Source: Treponema phagedenis (lineage in GTDB: Bacteria; Spirochaetota; Spirochaetia; Treponematales; Treponemataceae). Taken from it: a stretch of DNA of 64,000 nucleotides. Both the position numbers and the translations under genes were made by a program. The stretch lies in NCBI RefSeq assembly GCF_008153345.1, contig NZ_CP042818.1, positions 3,125,001-3,189,000 on the forward strand, written 5' to 3'. Shown here in pieces: positions 17,980 through 26,502 of the stretch. The notes beneath the pieces are model-generated. The model searched no databases. It was not told the DNA's origin and was given only the letters and a program-made list of their open reading frames with translations. Every line of letters begins with the position of its first letter. The first letter of the stretch is position 1.

Positions 17980-18714
17980 GCTGGGCATTAGAATCTGATA
18001 ATTTTTAGCAGCGAAAGAGCGGCTAAAATTCTGATCACAATTTATAGTATCCACAGGGCATTGCGGACTGCAGTTTATTCCTTGAGTTCAGCTTTGTATT
18101 TGTCGCCCTAAACGTACCGCTTCACAAGCCGATGTTTCTTTGTGCTGAATTCCTGTATAGCATTTTTTTAATAACTTAATACGGTTTACTGTATTTTATA
18201 CAAATCATCAAAAATTTTATTAAAGAAGAGTCTGACCCGACGGTTTGGTTTTGACGTCCGTGTCAAAACCAAACCACGAGTTTTAAAGCTTTGCAAGCGT
18301 TTTGCTTTAAAACATCGTTTCTGTTTGGAACCACTGCCATCCGTGGCAGTTCTGTTTTTGCCGTCCTTGGCAAAATTATACCTGTGAGTTTGAAAACTCC
18401 GAGTATGCTGTGGTAGTTTTCAAACTCAATTCTGTTTGGAACCACGGGCGTCCGCGCCCGTTCTGAGTTTTGACGTCCGTGCCAAAACCAAACCACGAGT
18501 TTTAAAGCTTTGCAATCTGTCTTGCTTTAAAACATCGTTTCTGTTTGGAACTACGGGCATACATGGCAGTTCTGACTGCTATTTTACTTGATAAACTTTT
18601 TGCAGCTGTCCTGCGAGTTTAAAAGCTTCAATTTTACAGTTTTGTGTTGATGCTTTTAAACATCGTTGTTGCTTGAAAGTGCAACGGCACGGTATACGCA
18701 AAACCCTCTGTTAA
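17980..18714. repeat. Intergenic stretch with an H-cassette cluster
   Basis: No gene is seen. The cluster spans about 18235-18580 and includes GGTTTGGTTTTGAC-GTCCGT-GTCAAAACCAAACC (18242-18275), ACTGCC-ATCCGT-GGCAGT, TTTTGCC-GTCCTT-GGCAAAA, GAGTTTGAAAACT with AGTTTTCAAACTC, and ACGGGC-GTCCGC-GCCCGT. The GAGTTTTAAAGC unit occurs at 18278 and again at 18497. At 18001, ATTTTTAGC and GCTAAAAT make a weak possible terminator for dhaKLM. Confidence 0.7.
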
Positions 18715-20565
18715 TCACACGTGTATAAAGTGTGCTTCAAGTTTTGGAAGGAAGATTTTTGCCGCTTTTACCGAAATTTCCGCGTTTAGTTCAAGCGGTT
18801 CTTTCACAGTGATGTCAGCCTCGTATGCAAGTGCGGGGATAATGATATGAGCCTTATTGCCAACAGTTTCCAGAACGATAGCGCGAAAAATTTTATCTGG
18901 GTTATCTAAAAGGTAGACAAGCGTCCAATGTTTTTTTGAACAGCGTTCGGCAAGAATTGCGTTACGCGTTGCCGCATCGGCAGCTCCTATACGAAGAACA
19001 AGATCGTCGGCGGGCATAAGCGGTTTGCCGTCTATAAACCGCAAAAGTTGTTGATGACAGACAAGGTCACCGTACCGGCGCAGGGGGCTGGTAACCTGAC
19101 TGTATAAAGCAATCCCGAGCGCTGCATGAATGGACGGAATGGTGCCGACATTACGTGGCTTCATTGCACGCCGTTTTTTATATTCGCCGGCAAGTCCCTC
19201 GGGAAGTTTTTTCGGTAGCTCGGGAAACGGCTGGCTGATATACTGAAAGGGAATAGCATTTTTAAAAGCAAAACGGGCAGCCGCTTCTCCGGCGAGGAGC
19301 ATCATTTCCCGCACCATATCCATTGATTCGAATTTTTGCGCCTCTTGTATATGCACGGTTTTATCTTTGTCTACCGAGATATACACTTCGGGCATTTCTA
19401 TACTGACAGCTCCGGCGGCATGCCTTCGTTCGGTGTTTCGCCGAGCTATTTCAAAAAGCGGTTTTAAGGCGGCATCATCTTTTTTCTCCTCCGCTTGCCG
19501 GTAAGTCATACGCGTTACTGCAATTTTAGTGCGCTCGATGCCGACGGAAATTATTTCTCCTTCGTTATTAATTCCGATTTTAAACGAGAGGGCACAGGAA
19601 AAAGGCGTTAAACCGAGCGCAAAGTATTCGATAGCTTTTTCGCCGAGCATTCGCGAAGCCCCTTCGGGCGCATAGAGTGTGGCACCTCTGCCGCGTGCAT
19701 CGATATCGCTTTTAGTGTCCGGCTCAATGGTATCCGCAGGATTTGCAACATGAATCCAAAGATATTTGCCGTCAAAGCTGATTGCATCATCAGGATCGGT
19801 GCTGCCTTCATTATCAATGGCAAAGGCGGGGATGCCGCTTAAATCGGTGATATTTTCCGCTCTTTTTAAAGGAGGAATGTCAATTTTTGAAGAATACAGC
19901 GAATGATCAAAGCGGGCGGGATAAGGATTTTTTTGTGCAGTCCAAAAACCTGTTTTCAGCAAAACCGTATGAGCGGATTCCGGAGTTTCAGCTATTTTTG
20001 CCTCTTTCAAATATTTTGATTGTTCTGTTTTTCCGAGTGCAAGAGCTTCAATCTCTTGTAAAAAAGGCGCATAGGTTTCGCAATCAAAGACTGCAATCTC
20101 TTTCCCCTGCAAAGCTTTTTTTAATGCAAGTACAAACTGCCTTTTCAATTCTTCCGCCGCATTTTTTTCGTTTTGTTTTTTGGTAAGTGCCTCAAGCTCT
20201 TCTTTACTGCGTATTTTCACGGGCTCGTTCGGCGCGGTGCAAACAAACAACGGATTGGAAAGCGTTGCATCCCATACTGCCCATGCGGCGGATGCCGGAT
20301 ACTCACCCCAAACAAGCTCCGCAAACTCAAAAAATGATTCAGACTCGACCTCAAAAAACTCAAGGGCATCTTCAATATTTCCGGAAGGGAGCGGTGCGGA
20401 AAGAAGCTCTTTCAAAGAATTTACCGTTCCCGCATGCAAAAGATTCATATCTTTTTCTCGCACTCTTTTAGTTCCGTTTTCGGTTTCGATTTCAAACTTA
20501 TCAGCCTGCTCATCGATAATCAATGCAGGCCTGTTTTTGTATAAGACAGGATTTCCTTTTTTCAT
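18715..20565 (-). CDS. RNase II/RNB-domain exoribonuclease
   Basis: The 616-residue protein has an N-terminal KOW/OB-like segment (about 1-45), a long middle region, and an RNB catalytic domain from about 245 to 545. Its motif AIDNEGSTDPDDAISFDG contains the aspartates that bind the catalytic metal. VTSPLRRYGDLVCHQQL (near 498) is another RNB signature. A short C-terminal S1-like beta segment (from about 555) follows. RNB enzymes degrade RNA from the 3' end to nucleotides in the cytoplasm. It is shorter than RNase R and lacks its cold-shock pair. It starts 18 bases after the next minus-strand gene stops, so the two probably form an operon. Confidence 0.88.
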   Translation of the reverse strand: MKKGNPVLYKNRPALIIDEQADKFEIETENGTKRVREKDMNLLHAGTVNSLKELLSAPLPSGNIEDALEFFEVESESFFEFAELVWGEYPASAAWAVWDATLSNPLFVCTAPNEPVKIRSKEELEALTKKQNEKNAAEELKRQFVLALKKALQGKEIAVFDCETYAPFLQEIEALALGKTEQSKYLKEAKIAETPESAHTVLLKTGFWTAQKNPYPARFDHSLYSSKIDIPPLKRAENITDLSGIPAFAIDNEGSTDPDDAISFDGKYLWIHVANPADTIEPDTKSDIDARGRGATLYAPEGASRMLGEKAIEYFALGLTPFSCALSFKIGINNEGEIISVGIERTKIAVTRMTYRQAEEKKDDAALKPLFEIARRNTERRHAAGAVSIEMPEVYISVDKDKTVHIQEAQKFESMDMVREMMLLAGEAAARFAFKNAIPFQYISQPFPELPKKLPEGLAGEYKKRRAMKPRNVGTIPSIHAALGIALYSQVTSPLRRYGDLVCHQQLLRFIDGKPLMPADDLVLRIGAADAATRNAILAERCSKKHWTLVYLLDNPDKIFRAIVLETVGNKAHIIIPALAYEADITVKEPLELNAEISVKAAKIFLPKLEAHFIHV

Positions 20566-20583
20566 ATTTGACTCAACTATTTG

Positions 20584-22365
20584 TTACTCGAGCGTAACTG
20601 TTTGTATAATGTTTTCGCAATAAAGTACCGCAAGGGTGTTCCCGTTAAAAAAGTATACATCCTTATCCGCACAATGATATACAGGCTTTCCGTAAAAAGC
20701 TTCAAAACTTGCCCTTGTGTCGCCGGTGCGAACATCTCCCGGCAAACTCACCGGAGATTCCCGCTCCACCGCAATCCCGAATATTTGCTCAACACTATCA
20801 TAGGTTGAAAGATACACTTGTACATTCAGATTTGCATACACCCATCGCTCTACCGCAAAATTATATATAATAGAAGAAGGTTTTCCCCAATGCTCAAGGA
20901 GTTTATCGGTGTTATCTTTCAGCTTAATGTTTCGTAAAACAAACGGCTGTCCTTGTGTTTTCGGATACAGCATCGCCTTCATCTCTTCCCGTATTTTTTC
21001 CGCTTTTACCGTCTCTCCAAGCCCGAGCAACATTTGTGCATAATTATAACTGATAAGACGCATATCCGTTTCTTTCGGCATGGAAACTTCCATCTGCTCA
21101 CGAGAATTTGTACTGCCGCTTTGTGCATTCAGTTTTTGCATAATCGCTAAAGCTTCAGTGTATGAGGTACCGCTATAATATAACATAGTTGCAAAATTTG
21201 CCCGTGCGGTAAGGCTGTCGGAATCTTTTTCAAAACCGGCGGCATTCTTCGCTAACCGCAAAGCGAGGGCAGCTTTTTCGGAAGATTCAAACAAAAGTCG
21301 TGCATAAGCGCTTTGCATTCCGTATTCGGGCATATCGGCAAGATATGTTTGATACGCATTAACCGCAGCATCATAATACCCTCTACTTCCGGCAACGGCT
21401 TTTCGTGTCGTTGTCTTAAATTTCATCTGTGCATTTTTACCGGCTGCTGCCAAATTCTCATACAGAGAACGCAGTGTTTTTGCGTCGTTGCAGGCAAGCG
21501 GCAAAAAATGAGCGAGCTCCAAATCTTTTACTGAAAGAGAATTAAGCCAAGCTTTATGGAGGGCAAGAGCTTGCAACCGTTCAAAATAAATATTGTGAGG
21601 GAAACGCTTTACCAAACCTTGTATTGTCTGTACCGCATCGGCAGTTCCGATATTTGTTTGCAAAGCAAAAAGAATATCGGAAAGATCTTCGGCTAAGAAA
21701 AAAACAGAACTTGTATGTAAAGCGGTCAATCGATCAGGTATATTTTGCTGCTCATAAAAGGAAGAAAAAAACTCTGCATTATATGAATCTGTTTGAATAT
21801 CTTGCAAACGCTCTAACCACGTAACAAAAAGCGAAGGTGAATATCCCGCAAGTTGCAATAAAGCTTGTGTAAGCCTGTCCGAATATTCCTGCACGGCGGG
21901 CGCATGCACGGCATATACCGACGGACGTTCAAAGTGAAATGCAAAACGCGCAAGCGCATCAGCTAAAATAGGTGCAATAAAACGCTCTCTTTCACTATTA
22001 AAATTACGTGCAAGGCGAGGTGTGGACATTACCGCCTGAAATAACACTGTGTCCGCATAATCCAACAACCCGGTAGTAAACACAATTGTTCCGTCAGGAT
22101 ACACCGCGCACCGAGCTTGCGGCGCATTAGAAATAATACAACGCATATCGCCTCGATACAACTCGGTTCGTCTAATTAACATGCACATTGTTGTCTGAAG
22201 CGCCTCATACCAATCACCGATTGAATCCGCCGGCACCTCATTTTGCAAGGCTTCATCAATCTCCTTTTGATACAACCGCTTATGCGCCTCATCCTTCGGG
22301 CTTGCCCCATAAAGCAAAATCATCGCAAAAACCGCAACAAAAAAACATACAAGCTTTTTCTTCAT
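20584..22365 (-). CDS. M48-like protein without the HExxH motif, with tetratricopeptide-like tail
   Basis: From the ATG at 22365 the product is 593 residues with a signal peptide (MKKKLVCFFVAVFAMILLYG). An in-frame ATG six codons upstream is possible; neither has a clear ribosome site. Residues about 70-230 resemble an M48 metallopeptidase: ARCAVYPDGTIVFTTGLLD, and later VQEYSDRLTQALLQLAGYSPSLFVTWLERL. The stretch where M48 enzymes carry HExxH reads AVMSTPRLARNF, so the zinc site is lost. The rest is helical repeats (TARANFATMLYYSGTSY and similar), and the end has a SmpA-like TGDTRASFEAFYGKPVY. It is probably a periplasmic or envelope pseudo-peptidase. Confidence 0.65.
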   Translation of the reverse strand: MKKKLVCFFVAVFAMILLYGASPKDEAHKRLYQKEIDEALQNEVPADSIGDWYEALQTTMCMLIRRTELYRGDMRCIISNAPQARCAVYPDGTIVFTTGLLDYADTVLFQAVMSTPRLARNFNSERERFIAPILADALARFAFHFERPSVYAVHAPAVQEYSDRLTQALLQLAGYSPSLFVTWLERLQDIQTDSYNAEFFSSFYEQQNIPDRLTALHTSSVFFLAEDLSDILFALQTNIGTADAVQTIQGLVKRFPHNIYFERLQALALHKAWLNSLSVKDLELAHFLPLACNDAKTLRSLYENLAAAGKNAQMKFKTTTRKAVAGSRGYYDAAVNAYQTYLADMPEYGMQSAYARLLFESSEKAALALRLAKNAAGFEKDSDSLTARANFATMLYYSGTSYTEALAIMQKLNAQSGSTNSREQMEVSMPKETDMRLISYNYAQMLLGLGETVKAEKIREEMKAMLYPKTQGQPFVLRNIKLKDNTDKLLEHWGKPSSIIYNFAVERWVYANLNVQVYLSTYDSVEQIFGIAVERESPVSLPGDVRTGDTRASFEAFYGKPVYHCADKDVYFFNGNTLAVLYCENIIQTVTLE

Positions 22366-22460
22366 TGTACAAAAATACCACAAAAAAAGAATAAACTCAA
22401 TCTCGCTTTATTCGTAAACACTTGCACACGCACGCTATTACCGTTTATCTTCTTTATTCA

Positions 22461-22937
22461 TAAAAAGAGTCCGACACAACGGTTTAGTTTTTGACGTCCT
22501 TGTCAAAAACTAAACCACGAGTTTTGAAGCTTTGCAAATAGTTTTGCTCTAAAACATCGTTGCTGTTTGGAACCACGGGCGTCCGTGCCCGTTCTGAGTT
22601 TTGCCGTCCGTGGCAAAACCAAACCTTGCGAGTTTTAAAGCTTTGCAAATAGTTTTGCTCTAAAACATCGTTGCTGTTTGGAACCACGGGCGTCCGTGCC
22701 CGTTCTGAGTTTTGCCGTCCTTGGCAAAACCAAACCTTGCGAGTTTTAAAGCTTTGCAAATAGTTTTGCTTTAAAACATCGTTGCTGCTTGGAATCACGG
22801 GCGTCCGTTGCGGTTCTGAGCTTGACAACGGTGGGCAAACTTACCATAGGGCGAAGTTTTGAAAATTTACTGTAACTTCGCCTACGAGTTTTAAAGCTTT
22901 AATTTTACAGTTTTATATTGATGCTTTAAAACATCGT
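22461..22937. repeat. H-cassette array with three tandem units of about 111 bp
   Basis: GGTTTAGTTTTTGAC (22481-22495), loop GTCCTT and the exact complement (22502-22516) form a 15-bp stem. Then follow units beginning with GAGTTTT(A/G)AAGC at 22519, 22629 and 22741. The first two contain, in order, an AGC/GCT hairpin, ACGGGC-GTCCGT-GCCCGT and GTTTTGCC-GTCC(G/T)T-GGCAAAAC; the third keeps the first hairpin and a degenerate second one. A GGCGAAGTT...AACTTCGCC hairpin and a GTTTTAAAGC hairpin lie at the right end. Reading frames through the block translate the palindromes and are not believed. Confidence 0.8.
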
Positions 22938-23293
22938 TTAGAATTTTGCAACGGTGAGCAATTTACCATCCGTAAAGATTTCGGTTAAAGTGCCGGCACC
23001 GTCCGTTTTAAAGCTGTAAAGCGGGGTAAGTGCCGCGGTGATACTTGCATTCTCGTTAAAGATATGTTCGCCGTTTAAAGCTTCGCTTGCAGACTCCAAT
23101 TTCCAAGAATTAAGTTTGTAACCACTTTTTTTACGTTCAGCTTTATTTCGGCAATTTCTTTTACATTTCTGTTTGTTTTTACGGTAAGAATAACCGTGTC
23201 AGGCTCGCGTGAGGAATTACAACTTGTACAAATGGCAAGCAGCAAAAACACCGTCATGGCGATAACCGCCGCTTTTTTCATCATTGTTTTCAT
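22938..23293 (-). pseudogene. Small BspA-associated lipoprotein, frameshifted at an A7 tract
   Basis: The start (GGGGGAATACTA then ATG) gives a lipoprotein signal, MKKAAVIAMTVFLLLAICTSC, then ILTVKTNRNVKEIAEIKLNVKK. This resembles the beta-domain repeats of the 40.9-kb BspA-like protein. At a run of seven adenines (coding strand; 23126-23132) the frame is lost and stops early. With eight adenines it would continue as SGYKLNSWKLESASEALNG and end KLLTVAKF at a TAA (22940-22938), about 118 residues. The last codons lie in sequence identical to the M/H repeat module. It may be a plain mutation or a phase-variable gene in its OFF state. Confidence 0.7.
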
Positions 23294-23330
23294 TAGTATT
23301 CCCCCGCCTTCGGTTTTGAGTTTCGCTCGA

Positions 23331-24080
23331 TTAGTACGGTGTTACCTTGCCGCCAAAGTTACACGGCTCCTCCGTTACCAAGCTTACTTTTGCTTTAGGA
23401 ACCCTTACTTCCTTACAGGTATAATTGTAAACTTTACCTTCAGAATTCGATTCGCTGTCTTCGGCATTATTGGATGAGTCCATATACATTTCATTGCCAA
23501 AAGCATCTTCTCCAATCGCTTCAATGCTTTTAGGCAAAGTAATAATCGCATTTGTGCAGCCGAAAAATGCTCTGATTGCGATTGTCTTTAGCTCGGTGCA
23601 CTTTGAAAGGTTTATATCCGGTATGCTTTCACAGTAAGCAAAAACCTCTTCTCCCATTTCAGCAAGGTTTGCCGGCAATGCAAGCATACCTATCCCGTTG
23701 CAATCGGAAAAAGCTCCGTCCCCGATTTTTTCGAGCTTACCGCAGCGTGAAAGGTCAAGGCTTTTTATATTCCGGCAGAGGATAAAAGCGTAATTGTCAA
23801 TAAGAACGAGCGTCTTTGGCAGTTTAAGCTCCTGTATGCTTTCAGCACCTCTAAAAGCATTTTTCCCGATACCGATAATTTTTTCCTTGCCTATTTTATC
23901 CGGAATTACAAGTTTTACCGGAGGTGTGCCCTTATACCCGGTAATAAGCCCCTTCCCGTCTGTCTCAAAATTACCATCGGTCGAACTTTTTTGAGCAAAC
24001 CCAAAACTTCCTCCAAGCAGCAAAAACACCGTCATGGCAATAACCGCCGCTTTTTTTATCATTGTTTTAATTGTTTTCAC
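23331..24080 (-). CDS. BspA-like leucine-rich-repeat surface protein
   Basis: The 249-residue protein has a signal peptide (MIKKAAVIAMTVFLLLGGSFGFA; a GTG six codons upstream is the longest start) and then at least four LRR_5 (BspA-type) repeats, for example IGIGKNAFRGAESIQELKLP, LEKIGDGAFSDC, MGEEVFAYCESIPDINLS and IAIRAFFGCTNAIITLP. No lipobox cysteine is found, so it would be periplasmic or exported. BspA-type proteins bind host matrix proteins in oral treponemes and Tannerella. Its signal sequence is nearly identical to the neighbouring frameshifted gene, which suggests local duplication. Confidence 0.8.
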   Translation of the reverse strand: MKTIKTMIKKAAVIAMTVFLLLGGSFGFAQKSSTDGNFETDGKGLITGYKGTPPVKLVIPDKIGKEKIIGIGKNAFRGAESIQELKLPKTLVLIDNYAFILCRNIKSLDLSRCGKLEKIGDGAFSDCNGIGMLALPANLAEMGEEVFAYCESIPDINLSKCTELKTIAIRAFFGCTNAIITLPKSIEAIGEDAFGNEMYMDSSNNAEDSESNSEGKVYNYTCKEVRVPKAKVSLVTEEPCNFGGKVTPY

Positions 24081-24202
24081 CTCTTATTTTACAATTTTTG
24101 TTTTAAAAATTTTAGCTTACACACCGTACATGATAACGCAGTATTATGCAGAAAACAAGGACTCTGATGAGGAAATTTTAAAAAATTCTAAGCGGTGCGG
24201 TT

Positions 24203-25810
24203 TTACGCTTTTAAATACTCAAACGTTTTTTCGGCTTCAGACTCGGTAAAGGGGTTTTGCGAAATTATTTTACCGTCTTCCATAAGGAGGAGTTCGTCGG
24301 CAACGAGGCTTAAAAACTCAAAGTCATGGCTGATAATAAGGATGAGTTTTTCAGGGCTGCGGATTGAGTTAATAAGCTCAGCGGTTTCTTTCATGTGAAA
24401 ATAATCCATGCCGGATGTCGGCTCATCAAAGATGAGGATGCGCGCTCCCGAGCTTACGGCGGCTCCAATTGAAACACGCTGTTTTTGTCCTCCCGATAAG
24501 CTTAAAGGATGGCGGTCTTTTAATTCCGTAAGGCAGAGCGCAGAAAGAATTTGTTCAATATCAATTGAGCTATCGGTTTTGTTTTTGCCGAGTTCCAGCT
24601 CATCGGCGACGCTTTCTGTAAAAAGCTGATAGCCGACATCCTGCATTACAATATACGAAAAGGTGAGCCGCTTTTTGGCTGAAAGTTTTTTAGAGCTGAG
24701 CTTTTTAGATTCGGACGTTTTTGAAGTGCAAGTTTTATCGCTAAAAAACACCGCATCTTTATTTCCCTTTGTTAAGCCTGCAAGGCAATGCGCAAAGGTG
24801 GTTTTCCCCTGCCCGCTTTTTCCCGCAAGGGCGATAACCTTTCCGAATTCAAGCTTGAGGTTTTCAATTTCAATAGTGTTAATTTTTTCTTTTGGAAATC
24901 GGTATCTAAGGTTCTTGATGTAAAGCTCAGTACAAAGCTCTGTGTTTTTGTCATTCAGGTTTTTTTCGCTGCCTTCGTCGCTGCCGTTTTCGAAAGTTTC
25001 GGTTTTATGGTTTTTCGGTTTGCAAAAAACATTGGATTCAAAGTTAATAGGACGCAGCAATAATTGTTTTCGCTCATCTTCCGTAAGTGAGGAAAATTCA
25101 TTTGCGGAAAAAGTTTGCGCAATTTTTCCGTCTTTAATAATGAGAGCTCTATCGATTACGTCTTTTAAAAAGTACAACCGATGCTCGCTGATAATCAATG
25201 TTTTTCCCGCCTCTTTTAGCCGCTTTAAAACGGCAGCTATTTTTTCAATATAAGAGACGTCCAAATTGGAAGTTGGCTCATCAAAGAGTAAAATATCGGT
25301 ATCGGAGGCGAGGGCTGATGCAATTGCTATCATTTGTTTTTCGCCGCCTGAAAGCTGAAAAATACTGCGGTCAAGTAAATGTTTTATACCCAAAAAATTT
25401 GAAACCTCTGTGAGCCGCTCGTGCATTTTTTCAAAAGGGGTTCCCATATTCTCAAGAAAAAAAACTATTTCCGAAGTGGTGTCCAAATTAAAAAACTGCG
25501 ATTTAGGGTTTTGTAAAACTGTTGAAGCTTTTTTTGAAATTTCGTAAATGGGCTTATCCGAAACATTTTCTCCGCATATTTTTATTTCACCTGAAAAACT
25601 GCCGGCATGATAATGAGGGATGAGCCCGTTCATAAGCCGCAAGATTGTTGTTTTGCCGCAGCCGCTTATGCCGGTTAAAAGAATGCACTCCCCCCTTTCA
25701 ACTTGAAGCGAAACATTGTTTATTACCGCAGCGTCTTGCACTCCGTTTTCATACTGAAACGAAACATTTCTAATTTCCACAATTTTTTCTGCCTTATCTT
25801 TTTCTACCAT
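24203..25810 (-). CDS. ECF transporter ATPase with two fused ABC domains (EcfAA)
   Basis: The ATG at 25810 is chosen because it overlaps the permease stop as ATGGTAG, so translation is coupled. The 535-residue product fuses two ATPase domains. The first has Walker A GISGCGKTT (near 45), signature LSGGEKQ and Walker B LLFDEPTSNLD; the second has GKSGQGKTT (near 335), LSGGQKQRVSIG and LIFDEPTSGMD. A charged linker of about 45 residues separates them. ECF modules power vitamin or metal uptake. With the T and S components upstream it forms a complete importer. Confidence 0.88.
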   Translation of the reverse strand: MVEKDKAEKIVEIRNVSFQYENGVQDAAVINNVSLQVERGECILLTGISGCGKTTILRLMNGLIPHYHAGSFSGEIKICGENVSDKPIYEISKKASTVLQNPKSQFFNLDTTSEIVFFLENMGTPFEKMHERLTEVSNFLGIKHLLDRSIFQLSGGEKQMIAIASALASDTDILLFDEPTSNLDVSYIEKIAAVLKRLKEAGKTLIISEHRLYFLKDVIDRALIIKDGKIAQTFSANEFSSLTEDERKQLLLRPINFESNVFCKPKNHKTETFENGSDEGSEKNLNDKNTELCTELYIKNLRYRFPKEKINTIEIENLKLEFGKVIALAGKSGQGKTTFAHCLAGLTKGNKDAVFFSDKTCTSKTSESKKLSSKKLSAKKRLTFSYIVMQDVGYQLFTESVADELELGKNKTDSSIDIEQILSALCLTELKDRHPLSLSGGQKQRVSIGAAVSSGARILIFDEPTSGMDYFHMKETAELINSIRSPEKLILIISHDFEFLSLVADELLLMEDGKIISQNPFTESEAEKTFEYLKA

Positions 25811-26502
25811 AGCCCTACCCTTGTTCCGATTACTAAAACAAAACCCGCAACAATATACATGGAAATAAATACATCCGCACTTGAAAACTTGGCAGACTTG
25901 TATCGTACTTTTTCGCAACCCGCATCTACGCCTTTTATATGCGCCGATGCGGCAAGCTCGTCCCCAATTCGGGATGCGGATGCTAAAAGCGGCACCATCA
26001 CATATTCAAGCATTAAAAGCGGTTTTTGAATAACATGAGAGGCATTCAAGCCGATGCCGCGCATTTTCATTGCATTTTTAATATGGGTGTATTCTTCGCT
26101 TAAAGTCGGGAAAAACCGCAGCATCACCGAAATTGTAATAACCAATGATTGCGGCAATTTCAGTTTTTCCAATGCGCTCATCAAAAGCCCTACCGGCGTT
26201 GAATCTATTAAATACTTTCCCGCAACAATCGGAAGCATGAATCGGCGAATCATAAAAGTAATCTGAAAAATAACATTCGAAACAAAACCATTGGTTACCG
26301 GCAAAAATGAAAGACAAACCAGTATTAAAAAAAACAGCATAAGCTTTATTGCCGATTTTACCTGTCCGTTTGTAAAAAATAAAAACGCCAATAAAAGCAT
26401 GTTTAATACTTCAACATAAAGCGGAACCATAACGGTTATGGACAGCCCCATGCAAAAAGTTAAAAATAATTTTGTTCGCGGATCAAGTACAATTTTTTTC
26501 AT
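25804..26502 (-). CDS. ECF transporter T component (EcfT/CbiQ-like)
   Basis: This 232-residue integral membrane protein has about five or six hydrophobic segments. DPRTKLFLTFCMGL at the N-terminus is typical, and the two coupling helices carry the small-residue motifs MRGIGLNASHV (near 148) and SAHIKGVDAG (near 190), variants of the A-R-G signature that contact the ATPases. It overlaps the preceding methyltransferase gene by four bases (ATGA). Confidence 0.85.
   Translation of the reverse strand: MKKIVLDPRTKLFLTFCMGLSITVMVPLYVEVLNMLLLAFLFFTNGQVKSAIKLMLFFLILVCLSFLPVTNGFVSNVIFQITFMIRRFMLPIVAGKYLIDSTPVGLLMSALEKLKLPQSLVITISVMLRFFPTLSEEYTHIKNAMKMRGIGLNASHVIQKPLLMLEYVMVPLLASASRIGDELAASAHIKGVDAGCEKVRYKSAKFSSADVFISMYIVAGFVLVIGTRVGLW

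Noticed and set aside
22519-22800. Possible CRISPR array
   Set aside because: The repeat units are about 111 bp, only three in number, adjoin without unique spacers and consist of nested palindromes. No cas genes are nearby.
22484-22828. A 114-codon open frame with repeated protein words (NDVLKQNYLQSFKTR) on the minus strand
   Set aside because: It is a translation of the H-cassette array. Similar frames appear at every cluster, none has a ribosome site, and the DNA pattern is palindromic instead of codon-like.
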